Shown here: one piece after another, positions 17,700 to 26,724 of the stretch
Position numbering within the stretch: position 1 is the stretch's first letter
Layout: every line of letters starts with the position of its first letter
NCBI RefSeq assembly: GCF_000021805.1
Contig: NC_011726.1
Span: 4,434,097-4,498,096 of the forward strand
Direction of reading: 5' to 3'
Length of the DNA: 64,000 bases
Source of the DNA: Rippkaea orientalis PCC 8801
GTDB lineage: Bacteria > Cyanobacteriota > Cyanobacteriia > Cyanobacteriales > Microcystaceae
The notes under the pieces: model-generated
The model's input: the letters and a program-made list of their open reading frames with translations, nothing else
Database searches by the model: none
Told to the model about the DNA's origin: nothing
Program-made: the position numbers and the translations under genes

Positions 17700-18893
17700 A
17701 TGGAAAACATACTATTATTAACGACAATTTTATCATTAATCATTTGGGTTTATTTATTACTCTTCAGAGGAGGTTTTTGGCTATCAAATCAAAAGATCAA
17801 ACCCCAAGCACTAGGAATAACTGATTATCCTTCTGTTTATGCTGTTATCCCTGCACGCAATGAAGCTGATGTTTTACCTATTAGTTTAAAATCCCTATTA
17901 AACCAAGATTATTTAGGTCAATTTACTATTATTTTAATCGATGATCAAAGTAGTGATGGAACAGGAGAAGTTGCTCAAGAAATTGCTAAAAACTGTCATC
18001 AATCTAACCGTTTAATTGTTATTTCAGGACAGACATTACCCACTGGATGGTCAGGAAAATTATGGGCAATGGAGCAGGGACTTAAATACATAAAAAAGCA
18101 TAATTGTCAACCAAAATATATACTTTTTACCGATGCTGATATTGAACATCATCCAACTAATTTACAGGAATTAGTAACAAAATCTCAGCAAGAAAATTTA
18201 GCCTTAACTTCCTTGATGGTGTGGTTAAGATGTCAAAGTATTTGGGAACAATTTTTAATTCCTGCGTTTGTCTTTTTCTTTGAGAAACTCTATCCTTTTG
18301 CTTGGGTTAACAACGCTAAAAATAAAATGGCTGCTGCTGCGGGAGGATGTATCCTCATTCGTCGGGATATCCTCGAAGAAATTGGAGGATTAGAGATAGT
18401 CCGTCAAGCATTAATTGATGATTGTTCCTTAGCTGCTGCGGTGAAATCTAAATTACAACAGAACCCAAACAATACCCAAGGAATTTGGTTAGGATTAAGT
18501 GAAAAAACCCGTAGTTTACGGCCTTATGATTCCTTAGAAACGATTTGGAATATGGTAGCCAGAACTGCCTATACGCAACTCAATTATTCCCCTTTATTAC
18601 TAAGTGGAACAGTTTTAGGATTAACCCTAGTTTATCTAATTCCTATCTTGAGTTTAGCGTTAGGATTACTCCTAGGAAATAGCTTAATTGCTCTTTTTGG
18701 GGGGATAACTTGGATACTAATGGCTATTGCCTATTTACCTACTTTAATCCTTTATAAAGCCTCACCCTTATGGTCGTTAACCTTACCAATTATTGCCTTT
18801 TTATACTTATTAATGACTATAGATTCTGCGCTGCGTCATTGGCAAGGAAAAGGAGGTGCTTGGAAGGGAAGAGTTTATGCCAATAATGAATAA
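17700..18893 (+). CDS. hpnB: Hopene-associated glycosyltransferase HpnB-like (GT2)
   Basis: The 397-residue membrane-bound family-2 glycosyltransferase has an N-terminal helix, a GT-A domain (VIPARNEADVLPISLKSLL, IDDQSSDGTG, FTDADIEHHP, LIDDCSLAAAVK) and three to four C-terminal helices. The domain order and WSGKLWAMEQGL segment are those of HpnB, found in hopanoid-producing bacteria. It starts 23 bases after fetB and may be co-transcribed. No squalene-hopene cyclase is in the window. Confidence 0.82.
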   Translation: MENILLLTTILSLIIWVYLLLFRGGFWLSNQKIKPQALGITDYPSVYAVIPARNEADVLPISLKSLLNQDYLGQFTIILIDDQSSDGTGEVAQEIAKNCHQSNRLIVISGQTLPTGWSGKLWAMEQGLKYIKKHNCQPKYILFTDADIEHHPTNLQELVTKSQQENLALTSLMVWLRCQSIWEQFLIPAFVFFFEKLYPFAWVNNAKNKMAAAAGGCILIRRDILEEIGGLEIVRQALIDDCSLAAAVKSKLQQNPNNTQGIWLGLSEKTRSLRPYDSLETIWNMVARTAYTQLNYSPLLLSGTVLGLTLVYLIPILSLALGLLLGNSLIALFGGITWILMAIAYLPTLILYKASPLWSLTLPIIAFLYLLMTIDSALRHWQGKGGAWKGRVYANNE

Positions 18894-18923
18894 GTAGCTA
18901 CAAAAAATTAATTTCACAGATTT

Positions 18924-18979
18924 GTAGGGGCGGGTTTTTTCTGATTACTAATGATTCTCACCAGTAAGTTACCTAAACC
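18924..18979 (+). repeat. Dispersed repeat family B (copy 1)
   Basis: GTAGGGGCGGGTTTTTTCTG begins a 56-base unit ending in CACCAGTAAGTTACCTAAACC. An inverted copy lies at 44273-44334 with about 80% identity. It follows hpnB and contains a T-run, so it may also terminate transcription. Confidence 0.6.
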
Positions 18980-19074
18980 GGCCAGTCCTTGCTACTTAAC
19001 GATTTCAATTAAATCAAAACCCCCCCAAGTTTGTCATTAATTTTGTTTAGGCACTTAGCATACAACAAACTTTT

Positions 19075-19848
19075 TTATTTATTGGGTCGAAAAAGGTGGG
19101 AATGTTCAGGATGATAGAGACGAGAACGAGTGGAATAATTGGCTTTTAGTGCAGGACTAATTAAATAAAGTGTTGTCCGAATTAGGTTTTCTTCTTCTGT
19201 TACTTGTGCCATTTTTTCTAAGGGAACCAGCCAAATTTTTTCATCGGGCCATCCAATCCGAAAACAGATAGCAACAGGGGTATCTGGGGCATAATATTGG
19301 AGTAATTTGTTTTGTGCTTCTTGGATATGACGGGCTGCTAAATAGAGGCATAAACTCGCTTGATGGGCAGCTAAACTGGCTAATTCTTCCGCTTCAGGAA
19401 CAGCCGAAGCGCGACCACTAATACGGGTTAAAATAATCGTTTGAACTAAGTCAGGAATGGTTAACTCTGTCTGTAATTTTGCTGCTGCTGCTTGAAAAGC
19501 ACTAATCCCAGGGACTAATTCAAAGGGAATATTTTCTTCTCTCAGTCTTAAAATTTGTTCGTGAATGGCACTATAAAGAGTTAAATCGCCTGAATGAAGA
19601 CGCACAACGGATTGATTATTTTTAACACTTTTGATGATTAAATCAATGATTTGTTCTAGGGTTTTGTTACCTGTAGGAATTAGTTGAGCATCTGAACGAA
19701 CATCTTGTAAAATTTCTTTAGGAACAAGAGAATCTGCGTATAAAATCACATCCCCTTGCGTGATAATTTTATAAGCTTTTAGGGTTAATAATTCAGGATC
19801 ACCAGGGCCTGCCCCAATGAAATAAACCGAGGGTTTTAGAAGAGTCAT
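19075..19848 (-). CDS. cobM: Precorrin-4 C11-methyltransferase
   Basis: The 257-residue SAM-dependent uroporphyrinogen/precorrin methyltransferase has the N-terminal FIGAGPGDPELLTLKA glycine loop, the VVRLHSGDLTLYSAIHEQ motif and the VPGISAFQAAAA motif, which together fit CobM/CbiF. It methylates C-11 of the corrin ring in cobalamin biosynthesis. It is monocistronic here, as is common for dispersed cobalamin genes in cyanobacteria. Length is normal. Confidence 0.93.
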   Translation of the reverse strand: MTLLKPSVYFIGAGPGDPELLTLKAYKIITQGDVILYADSLVPKEILQDVRSDAQLIPTGNKTLEQIIDLIIKSVKNNQSVVRLHSGDLTLYSAIHEQILRLREENIPFELVPGISAFQAAAAKLQTELTIPDLVQTIILTRISGRASAVPEAEELASLAAHQASLCLYLAARHIQEAQNKLLQYYAPDTPVAICFRIGWPDEKIWLVPLEKMAQVTEEENLIRTTLYLISPALKANYSTRSRLYHPEHSHLFRPNK

Positions 19849-20018
19849 TTACCAATTTATACGAAATGGACAAAAGAATGCTACCTAAATCCTGTGGGGG
19901 CAAGTTTTTACAACAGTTTATGCTTATAACCTCCGATAATAGATAAACCCACCCCTAGGCTGACCTTAGTTGTACCAAACATTTAGAGATTTCATCATTA
20001 GACGTGCGAATAGCTTAA

Positions 20019-20918
20019 CTAGGTGTCAAGTAAAGGTTTAACGTTTTTAGCGACGGTTTCTCCGCGATCATTTGTTCCTCTGGAAAATTCGACTTTCATG
20101 CCTTTTTCTAGGTCATTAAAGTCTACATCAACTAAGTCAGTAAAATGGAAAAATAAGTTGTTGGGGGGATATTTAATAAATCCATATCCTCCGGGTTGAA
20201 GACTAATAATTTCACTCTTTTCTGATGAAAAAGTTTTCGGGGGAACAGCAAACTCTTTATTAGAACTCTTGGGGGAAGCAAATAAATTATTAATTAAGGC
20301 ATCATTGCGATTAATTCTATTATCAATAATTTCGTGCATAGCGACTGGATAAGTGACTTCTTCTAAAAGATCTTGAGAAGTTCTCGTAATTCTTTCATCA
20401 CCGTACTCGTTAATATAATTAAAATCCCAACTAAGTACCATAACTCTTGTTCCTAGGGTATTTAATTTTCTCACCAAAGGAACATAATCTCCATCACAAG
20501 CGATTAAAACAAGGACACTAAAACGCTTGTAAAAAGCGAGTTCAAAAGCTTCCAGTGCTAACCAAACATCAATGCCTTTTTCTTCCATTTTTCCGCCCCA
20601 AGTTCTGAGGGGTAAATAGTGAGTAATTACTCCTTCTGACATTAAAATATCATCAAAAACCCGATCATAATATAATTGATTTCGACTTGCTTCCCCTGCA
20701 CTTAGTCTACCTCGAAAATAATGAGCGTCAACAATTTGACACAGCCGTACATCTACCCCTTCTTCTTTGGCAACTTGATGTCTGATAAATTCGTGTAACC
20801 CAGGAATACTAACTCTTGCTTTTCTTTCATGATTATAATTATAGTAGTTACTAACATGAAGAAAATAATTTCCATCATAAAATATTCCTATTCTTGTTAG
20901 TTTTTGATCTTGTGTCAT
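20019..20918 (-). CDS. NYN-domain (LabA-like) protein with C-terminal cold-shock domain
   Basis: The 299-residue protein has an N-terminal NYN/PIN-like nuclease domain (about 8-185) with the acidic residues in IGIFYDGNYF, EKGIDVWLALEAF and IACDGDYVPLV. A linker follows, then a cold-shock-like OB domain (about 236-297: GGYGFIKY, NNLFFHFTDL, VEFSRGTNDRGETVAKNV). NYN domains are predicted RNases, and a cold-shock domain would give RNA binding. LabA in Synechococcus, a clock-output factor, belongs to the NYN group, but this protein is not shown to be its orthologue. A good ribosome site (AGAGGA) precedes the ATG. Confidence 0.88.
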   Translation of the reverse strand: MTQDQKLTRIGIFYDGNYFLHVSNYYNYNHERKARVSIPGLHEFIRHQVAKEEGVDVRLCQIVDAHYFRGRLSAGEASRNQLYYDRVFDDILMSEGVITHYLPLRTWGGKMEEKGIDVWLALEAFELAFYKRFSVLVLIACDGDYVPLVRKLNTLGTRVMVLSWDFNYINEYGDERITRTSQDLLEEVTYPVAMHEIIDNRINRNDALINNLFASPKSSNKEFAVPPKTFSSEKSEIISLQPGGYGFIKYPPNNLFFHFTDLVDVDFNDLEKGMKVEFSRGTNDRGETVAKNVKPLLDT

Positions 20919-21175
20919 TCTTTCATCCTCTATTGATACTTATGATTAATCGTACTGTTTAGCAATGAATATCCAATCGCTAAATCTTGGCTACAGATCA
21001 CTGCAAGAGAGCAGGAAAAAATTATGGGTAGCCTTTTTTCTATTTCCTTTAACAATATAGCACTTGTGATAGTCATAAACGACAAAATTGTGGGAGATTG
21101 GCAAACATTTAACGAAAAATGGGTCAGAATATCCTTTAAACCTGCTGATCAATACTATCATTAGTTTTGTCACGA

Positions 21176-23242
21176 CTAACCCTCTTTTAAATTATTGATT
21201 AAAAATGCCCACTTATCTGCAATTTCTTCAATCATTTTTGTGGTGGGTTTTCCTGCACCATGTCCTGCTTTTGTTTCAATTCGAATTAGAATAGGATTAT
21301 TGCCTTGATGAGCGGTTTGTAAGGCTGCAGCAAATTTAAAACTATGGGCAGGAACGACGCGATCATCGTGGTCTGCTGTTATGATCAAGGTAGCTGGATA
21401 GACGGTTTGTGGCTTAACATTATGTAAGGGAGAATAGGCATAAAGTACTTTAAACTCTGCTTCATTTTCGGGACTACCATACTCTGGACACCAAGCCCAA
21501 CCAATGGTAAATTGATTAAATCTTAGCATATCTAATACCCCAACGGATAGCAAGACAGCCTTAAATAAATCGGGTCTTTGGGTCATGCAAGCTCCCACTA
21601 ATAAACCCCCATTACTTCCCCCTCCAATAGCTAATTTTTGGGGTGATGTATAGTTATTTTTTATTAACCATTCTGCCGCAGCAATAAAGTCATCAAAAAC
21701 AGTTTGTTTGTTTAATTTCATCCCTGCTTGATGCCATTCTTCTCCGTATTCTCCTCCTCCTCTTAGGTTAGGGACAGCATAAATTCCTCCCTGTTCCATC
21801 CAGACAATATTGCTAATGGAAAAGCTTGGAGTTAGAGAAACATTAAACCCACCATATCCATACAAATAAGTAGGATTTTTTCCCTCTAATTTTAACCCTT
21901 TTTTATGGGTAATAAACATAGGAATTTTAGTTCCATCCTTGCTGATATAAAAAACTTGTTTGCTTTCAAAGTCTTGAGGATTAAAATGAACATTGGGTTG
22001 ACGGAATAGAGTACTTTTACCCGTGATCATATCATAATGATAAATGGTTGATGGTGTGGTAAAATTAGCAAAACTGTAGAAGGTTTCTGTCTCGTATCGT
22101 TTGCCTTCAAATCCTCCGACAATTCCCAAGTCAGGTAAGTCAACTTCTCGGATCAAAGTTCCTTGGAGATCGAAGATTTTAATAGCAGATTTTGCGTTTT
22201 TTAGATAATCACAAACAAATTGATTATTTAAAATGCCTACTCCGTCTAATGTATCTTCTGTTTCGGGAATAATTTCTTGCCAATTATCTTGACTTGGGTT
22301 GTTGATATCAATGGCAATAATCCGTTTTTTAGGCGCGTTTAAGTCTGTTCTTAGCCAAAAAGTTGACCCCTCATTATCAATAAATCCATAACTCGCTTCA
22401 AATTGATTAATCAGTTCGATAACAGCAGCGTTAGGATCGTGTAAATCTTTATAAAAAAGCAAATTCTTGGGATCAGTTCCTTGCCAAACACTAATAATTA
22501 AATAGCGTCCATCTTCGGTGACGTTGCCATTAAAACCCCATTCTTTTTGATCGGGACGATCATAAACTAAAATATCTTGATCTTGGGTTGTTCCTAGGCG
22601 ATGATAATAGAGTTTTTGGTAATAATTAATGTCTTCGAGTTTGCTTTTTTCATTGGGTTCATTGTAGCGACTATAGAAAAATCCTTGGTGATCATTTGTC
22701 CAAGATGCACCAGAAAATTTAATCCATTTTAAATGGTCTGATAAGTCTTCTCCAGTTTCAATATTTTTGACTTTCCATTCTACCCAATCTGATCCAGATG
22801 TTGATAACCCATAGGCTAAATATTGGGCATTTTTTGAGATAGCTAAACCTGATAATGCAACGGTTCCATCTGAGGATAAGGTATTAGGATCTAAAAGAAC
22901 TTGGGGTTCGTCTTTAAGGGTTTTTAAAGTGTAGAAAACGCTTTGATTTTGCAGTCCATCATTTTTAAAATAAAAGTAGCGATCGCCTTCTTTAAAAGGA
23001 ATACCATACTTTTCATAATTCCACAGTTCAGTTAGCCGTTTTTTAAGAGGTTCTCTAACAGAAATATTGGCTAAATAATCAAAGGTTAGTTGATTTTGCG
23101 CCTTGATCCAAGTTTGAGTTTCTTCGGAGTCAGGATTTTCTAACCAACGATAGGGATCTTTAACAATTATTCCATGATAAATATCAATAATATCTTGTTG
23201 TTGACTCAAAGGATAGGAAAATTTAGAAAAATAAGATGACAT
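21176..23242 (-). CDS. Prolyl oligopeptidase (S9A serine peptidase)
   Basis: The 688-residue protein has a seven-bladed propeller (about 75-400) followed by an alpha/beta-hydrolase domain. The nucleophile is S543 in GGGSNGGLL; the acid lies in TADHDDRVVP and the histidine is H661 in KAGHGAGKP. It cleaves short peptides after proline. There is no signal peptide, so it is cytosolic. Length is normal for the family (about 690-710). It stands alone, divergent from the cupin gene. Confidence 0.94.
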   Translation of the reverse strand: MSSYFSKFSYPLSQQQDIIDIYHGIIVKDPYRWLENPDSEETQTWIKAQNQLTFDYLANISVREPLKKRLTELWNYEKYGIPFKEGDRYFYFKNDGLQNQSVFYTLKTLKDEPQVLLDPNTLSSDGTVALSGLAISKNAQYLAYGLSTSGSDWVEWKVKNIETGEDLSDHLKWIKFSGASWTNDHQGFFYSRYNEPNEKSKLEDINYYQKLYYHRLGTTQDQDILVYDRPDQKEWGFNGNVTEDGRYLIISVWQGTDPKNLLFYKDLHDPNAAVIELINQFEASYGFIDNEGSTFWLRTDLNAPKKRIIAIDINNPSQDNWQEIIPETEDTLDGVGILNNQFVCDYLKNAKSAIKIFDLQGTLIREVDLPDLGIVGGFEGKRYETETFYSFANFTTPSTIYHYDMITGKSTLFRQPNVHFNPQDFESKQVFYISKDGTKIPMFITHKKGLKLEGKNPTYLYGYGGFNVSLTPSFSISNIVWMEQGGIYAVPNLRGGGEYGEEWHQAGMKLNKQTVFDDFIAAAEWLIKNNYTSPQKLAIGGGSNGGLLVGACMTQRPDLFKAVLLSVGVLDMLRFNQFTIGWAWCPEYGSPENEAEFKVLYAYSPLHNVKPQTVYPATLIITADHDDRVVPAHSFKFAAALQTAHQGNNPILIRIETKAGHGAGKPTTKMIEEIADKWAFLINNLKEG

Positions 23243-23366
23243 TTGTTAAACCTGAAAAAGAATTAAGTGCTTTCTACAAAAAAATTTTTTATTTGCCCGT
23301 AGATTTCTGTAGCTTCTCCTGAGTCTATTATAATAAGTGGCAAATCCAATGATTACCTAAAAACTG

Positions 23367-23660
23367 ATGATCTCTCGAGCAAAAAGTCGTATTAAAATTG
23401 AACATCAACCCAGTATAAAGCGTCTCGAAGAATTAGGGGTTTCTCGTTGGCCAATTTGGTCTAAGGAAGTCTCAGAATTTCCGTGGACTTACGATGACGC
23501 GGAAACTTGTTATTTCCTCGAAGGAGAGGTAGTGGTAACACCTGATGGGGAAGAACCCGTCACCATGGGTCAAGGGGACTTAGTGACCTTTCCGGCAGGA
23601 ATGTCCTGTACTTGGACAATTCGCCGTGATGTAAGAAAACATTACAAATTTGAGGGCTAG
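23367..23660 (+). CDS. Small cupin-domain protein
   Basis: The 97-residue single-domain cupin has the (S)-ureidoglycine-aminohydrolase-like (DUF861) pattern: WPIWSKEVSEFPWTYDDAET at the start, CYFLEGEVVVTPDGEEPV (motif 1 region) and GDLVTFPAGMSCTWTI (motif 2). Motif 1 lacks the usual two histidines, so metal binding is uncertain. Its function is unknown. Confidence 0.82.
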   Translation: MISRAKSRIKIEHQPSIKRLEELGVSRWPIWSKEVSEFPWTYDDAETCYFLEGEVVVTPDGEEPVTMGQGDLVTFPAGMSCTWTIRRDVRKHYKFEG

Positions 23661-23864
23661 GGTTTAGGCATAAATCAAAGCGAGATCGGGACAAGTTTAT
23701 CGTATTATGAGTTAGAGTCCTTAAAATATTCAATAACAACCCAAACTTACCCCGACTACTCTCGAATCCCTGTCTATACTTTAACCCTTTCGTCGCCCTA
23801 CCACAATCAGAAATCAAAGGGAAAATCTACCTTATCATAGCTATAAAACAATTATATGTTATGT

Positions 23865-23891
23865 ACCATAGACTAAAGTCTATTCTATGGT
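23865..23891. promoter_or_regulatory. Inverted repeat upstream of ndhF3
   Basis: ACCATAGACT (23865-23874) is mirrored by AGTCTATtctATGGT (23877-23891), giving an imperfect hairpin or operator with a three-base bulge. Related half-sites continue to 23904. It lies 48-74 bases before the ndhF3 start. Confidence 0.45.
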
Positions 23892-23902
23892 GTATGGTAT
23901 AG

Positions 23903-23935
23903 ACAATGATAAATTCAGTTCTTTCTTAACATTGT
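23903..23935. promoter_or_regulatory. Candidate operator overlapping the ndhF3 start region
   Basis: ACAATG (23903-23908) and CATTGT (23930-23935) form an inverted pair 21 bases apart, ending just before the ATG. In other cyanobacteria this operon is repressed by the LysR-type regulator NdhR/CcmR; assignment of this site to it is a guess. Confidence 0.3.
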
Positions 23936-23938
23936 TAT

Positions 23939-25807
23939 ATGTCTATGATTGAAAACTTTAGCCAAACCGTTTGGCTAGTACCTTTATATGCTCTTGTCGG
24001 TGCGGTACTAGCGATTCCCTGGTCCCCTGGAATTATTCGTGAAACGGGTCCAAGACCATCGGGTTACATCAATATTGCAATGACTTTTGTGGCCTTTCTT
24101 CACAGTTTATTTGCGCTGGTGGAAACCTGGAATAAACCTCCTCAATATTTATCCTTTGAATGGCTTCATGCTGCGAACCTAAACATTGCCTTAGATCTCG
24201 AAATTTCTACCATTACCCTTGGCGCATTACTGTTAATTACGGGGTTAAATTTAGCTGCCCAAATTTATGCCATTGGCTACTTAGAAATGGACTGGGGATG
24301 GGCAAGATTTTATACCCTCATTGCTTTATTTGAAGCGGGGATCTGTGCTTTAGTGCTATGTAATTCCCTGTTTTTCAGTTATGTTGTCCTCGAAATTCTT
24401 ACCCTAGGAACCTATCTCCTGATTGGCTTTTGGTTCAACCAATCTTTAGTCGTAACTGGGGCAAGAGATGCGTTCCTAACCAAACGGGTAGGCGACTTAA
24501 TCCTATTAATGGGAGTTGTGGCCTTATTACCCCTAGCAGGAACCTGGAATTACACCGAATTAGCCCAGTGGGCAAAAACCACCACCATTGACCCCACCGT
24601 CGCTACCTTGCTGTGTTTAGCCTTAATTGCGGGTCCCTTGGCTAAATGCGCTCAATTTCCCCTGCATCTGTGGTTAGATGAAGCGATGGAAGGTCCCATG
24701 CCGGCCACTATTTTACGCAATACTATCGTCGTTTCCTCTGGGGCGTGGGTTCTCGTTAAGTTACAACCTGTCTTAGCCTTATCTCCTGTGGTTGCGAAAG
24801 TCATGATGATCGTGGGTTCGGTAACGGCTATAGGAGCTTCCTTAATTGCGATCGCCCAAATTGATATTAAACGTTCGCTTTCTTACTCTGTTAGTGCCTA
24901 TATGGGGTTAGTGTTCATCGCAGTAGGAACCCAACAGGACGAAACCGCCCTCAGACTGTTATTTACCTATGCGATCGCCATGTCATTATTAGTCATGAGC
25001 ATTGGTGGAGTCGTTCTAAACAACATTACCCAAAACCTAACTCAATACGGCGGTTTATGGTCACGTCGTCCCATTTCTGGTCTTGCCTATCTAGTTGGGG
25101 CTGCTTCTCTAGTTGCCTTTCCGCCTTTCGGCTGTTTTTGGACGTTGACAGAAATGGCGGATCATCTGTGGACGAGTCATCCCTGGTTAGTGGGAGTCTT
25201 AGTCATTGTTAATGGATTGACAGCTTTTAGTATTATTCGGGAATTTAGCTTAATTTTTGGCGGTAAACCCAAACAAATGACTGTCCGTTCTCCCGAAGGT
25301 TTATGGGCATTAGTTTTACCTATGACAATTACCATGGGGTTTGCTTTGCACGTTCCGATTTTATTGTGGCAATGGAATATATTGCCTGAGTGGGAAAATC
25401 TGAATCTAACTGTCGCAACTGTGTTAGTTATTTCCACTTTAGTCGGGGGAATTGCCTCAGCCTGGATTTATCTTAATGATCAAATTCCTAAACCCATCGA
25501 ATTGAAACCTAAAGCCCTACAGAACTTTTTGGCTTACGATCTCTATACTGCTCAACTTTATCGGGTGACAATTGTCTTTTTTGTGGGTTTAATTTCCCAG
25601 ATTGTCTATTGGTTTGATCGCTACTTAGTTGATGGAGTTATTAACCTAGTTGGGTTAGCGACTGTCTTTAGTGGACAAAGCCTAAAATACAATGTCTCTG
25701 GACAAACCCAATTTTATTTTCTCTCCATTTTTCTCGGAGTTGCTCTATTTGTTGCCGTGGTTTGTTTTCCCTTTCTCAGCCAAATTTCTCTAAGTATTTC
25801 TCCCTAG
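23939..25807 (+). CDS. ndhF3: NDH-1 subunit NdhF3 (inducible CO2-uptake complex NDH-1MS)
   Basis: The 622-residue protein has about 15 membrane helices in the antiporter-like NuoL/NdhF family, with the proton-channel segments LTKRVGDLILLMG, KCAQFPLHLWLDEAMEGPMPA and IAQIDIKRSLSYSVSAYMGL. Grouping with ndhD3 and cupA identifies it as the F3 form of the low-CO2-induced NDH-1MS complex. That complex couples plastoquinone reduction to CO2 hydration in the thylakoid membrane. It is the first gene of the operon, downstream of two inverted repeats that may be operators. Confidence 0.95.
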   Translation: MSMIENFSQTVWLVPLYALVGAVLAIPWSPGIIRETGPRPSGYINIAMTFVAFLHSLFALVETWNKPPQYLSFEWLHAANLNIALDLEISTITLGALLLITGLNLAAQIYAIGYLEMDWGWARFYTLIALFEAGICALVLCNSLFFSYVVLEILTLGTYLLIGFWFNQSLVVTGARDAFLTKRVGDLILLMGVVALLPLAGTWNYTELAQWAKTTTIDPTVATLLCLALIAGPLAKCAQFPLHLWLDEAMEGPMPATILRNTIVVSSGAWVLVKLQPVLALSPVVAKVMMIVGSVTAIGASLIAIAQIDIKRSLSYSVSAYMGLVFIAVGTQQDETALRLLFTYAIAMSLLVMSIGGVVLNNITQNLTQYGGLWSRRPISGLAYLVGAASLVAFPPFGCFWTLTEMADHLWTSHPWLVGVLVIVNGLTAFSIIREFSLIFGGKPKQMTVRSPEGLWALVLPMTITMGFALHVPILLWQWNILPEWENLNLTVATVLVISTLVGGIASAWIYLNDQIPKPIELKPKALQNFLAYDLYTAQLYRVTIVFFVGLISQIVYWFDRYLVDGVINLVGLATVFSGQSLKYNVSGQTQFYFLSIFLGVALFVAVVCFPFLSQISLSISP

Positions 25808-25900
25808 TTTACTAAACTTAATCATTCCTCAGTGTTTAATTGACATCAAGCATTTTAACTTGATAGAATCTCCAAACAAACATTAATTAATGGAGCAAAA

Positions 25901-26599
25901 ATGGACATTTCTCGACGTAGATTAATTGAATTTGGTGCAGGGGTTGTAGGAACAGCAAGCTTAGCCACTGTACTAGGATTGAATCTGAATGAACCCGAAC
26001 CCGTCAGTGCACAAAATGGCATCACTCCTGACCAAGCGTTAGAAAAATTAATGGCAGGAAATAAGCGATTTATTCAAGGAAAACCCCTTAGTCCTAACCG
26101 CAGTTCAGCGCGTTTAAGAGAAGTAGCTCAAGGACAAAACCCCTTTGCTGCTATTCTCTCTTGTGCTGACTCAAGAGTTCCTTCAGAAATCGTTTTTGAT
26201 CAAGGTTTCGGGGATTTATTTATTGTTCGTAACGCCGGACAAGTGGCGACTCCAGAAGAAATTGGTAGTCTTGAATTTGGAACTTTAGTATTAGGAGCAA
26301 AAGTGCTTTTAGTCATGGGACATGAAAGTTGTGGGGCTGTCATAGCAACCATGGCAGGAAATCCCGTTCCTGGTAAAATTGGTTCTGTCCTAGAACAAAT
26401 TGAGCCTGGTATTACTGAGTTTAAAGGAAAACAAGACGACCCAATAGCGGTTAAACAAGCCACTGAAGCTAATGTGTTAGCTCAAATTGCTAACCTCAAG
26501 AAATCACCTGTTATTTCTGAATTGATTGAATCAGGAAAACTAAAAATTGTTGGTGGGTTTTATAACCTTAAAGAAGGAAGCATTACCTTGCTGACTTAG
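25901..26599 (+). CDS. Beta-class carbonic anhydrase with Tat-like signal
   Basis: The 232-residue protein has an N-terminal twin-arginine-type signal (SRRRLIEFGAGVVG, residues 4-17, cleavage probably near VSAQ) followed by a full beta-carbonic anhydrase. Zinc ligands are C88 (LSCADSRVP), H141 and C144 (GHESCGAV), with the catalytic D90/R92 pair present. Export to periplasm or lumen is predicted. It resembles Synechocystis EcaB in having a signal and this class. It sits between ndhF3 and ndhD3 (93 and 125 bases), with its own GGAG ribosome site, so a role in inorganic-carbon uptake is likely. Confidence 0.92.
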   Translation: MDISRRRLIEFGAGVVGTASLATVLGLNLNEPEPVSAQNGITPDQALEKLMAGNKRFIQGKPLSPNRSSARLREVAQGQNPFAAILSCADSRVPSEIVFDQGFGDLFIVRNAGQVATPEEIGSLEFGTLVLGAKVLLVMGHESCGAVIATMAGNPVPGKIGSVLEQIEPGITEFKGKQDDPIAVKQATEANVLAQIANLKKSPVISELIESGKLKIVGGFYNLKEGSITLLT

Positions 26600-26724
26600 C
26601 TTAAAATTTTCCAACTCTAGTTGATTAATAACCCCTAATCTTAAGTGATTTTTCAAGAAATTGAATGATTGTAGGTTAGGGATAACAAAACAAAATTTAT
26701 TAACGCAAAATAAAGGAAGAATCA

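Noticed and set aside
20991-21173. 60-codon minus-strand frame between the NYN gene and the prolyl oligopeptidase
   Set aside because: No recognisable motif, no good ribosome site and a composition like non-coding AT-rich DNA.
24-23905. tRNA or rRNA genes in the gaps
   Set aside because: I scanned the gaps here and in the rest of the window for T-loop GTTCGAATC-like patterns and cloverleaf arms and saw none.
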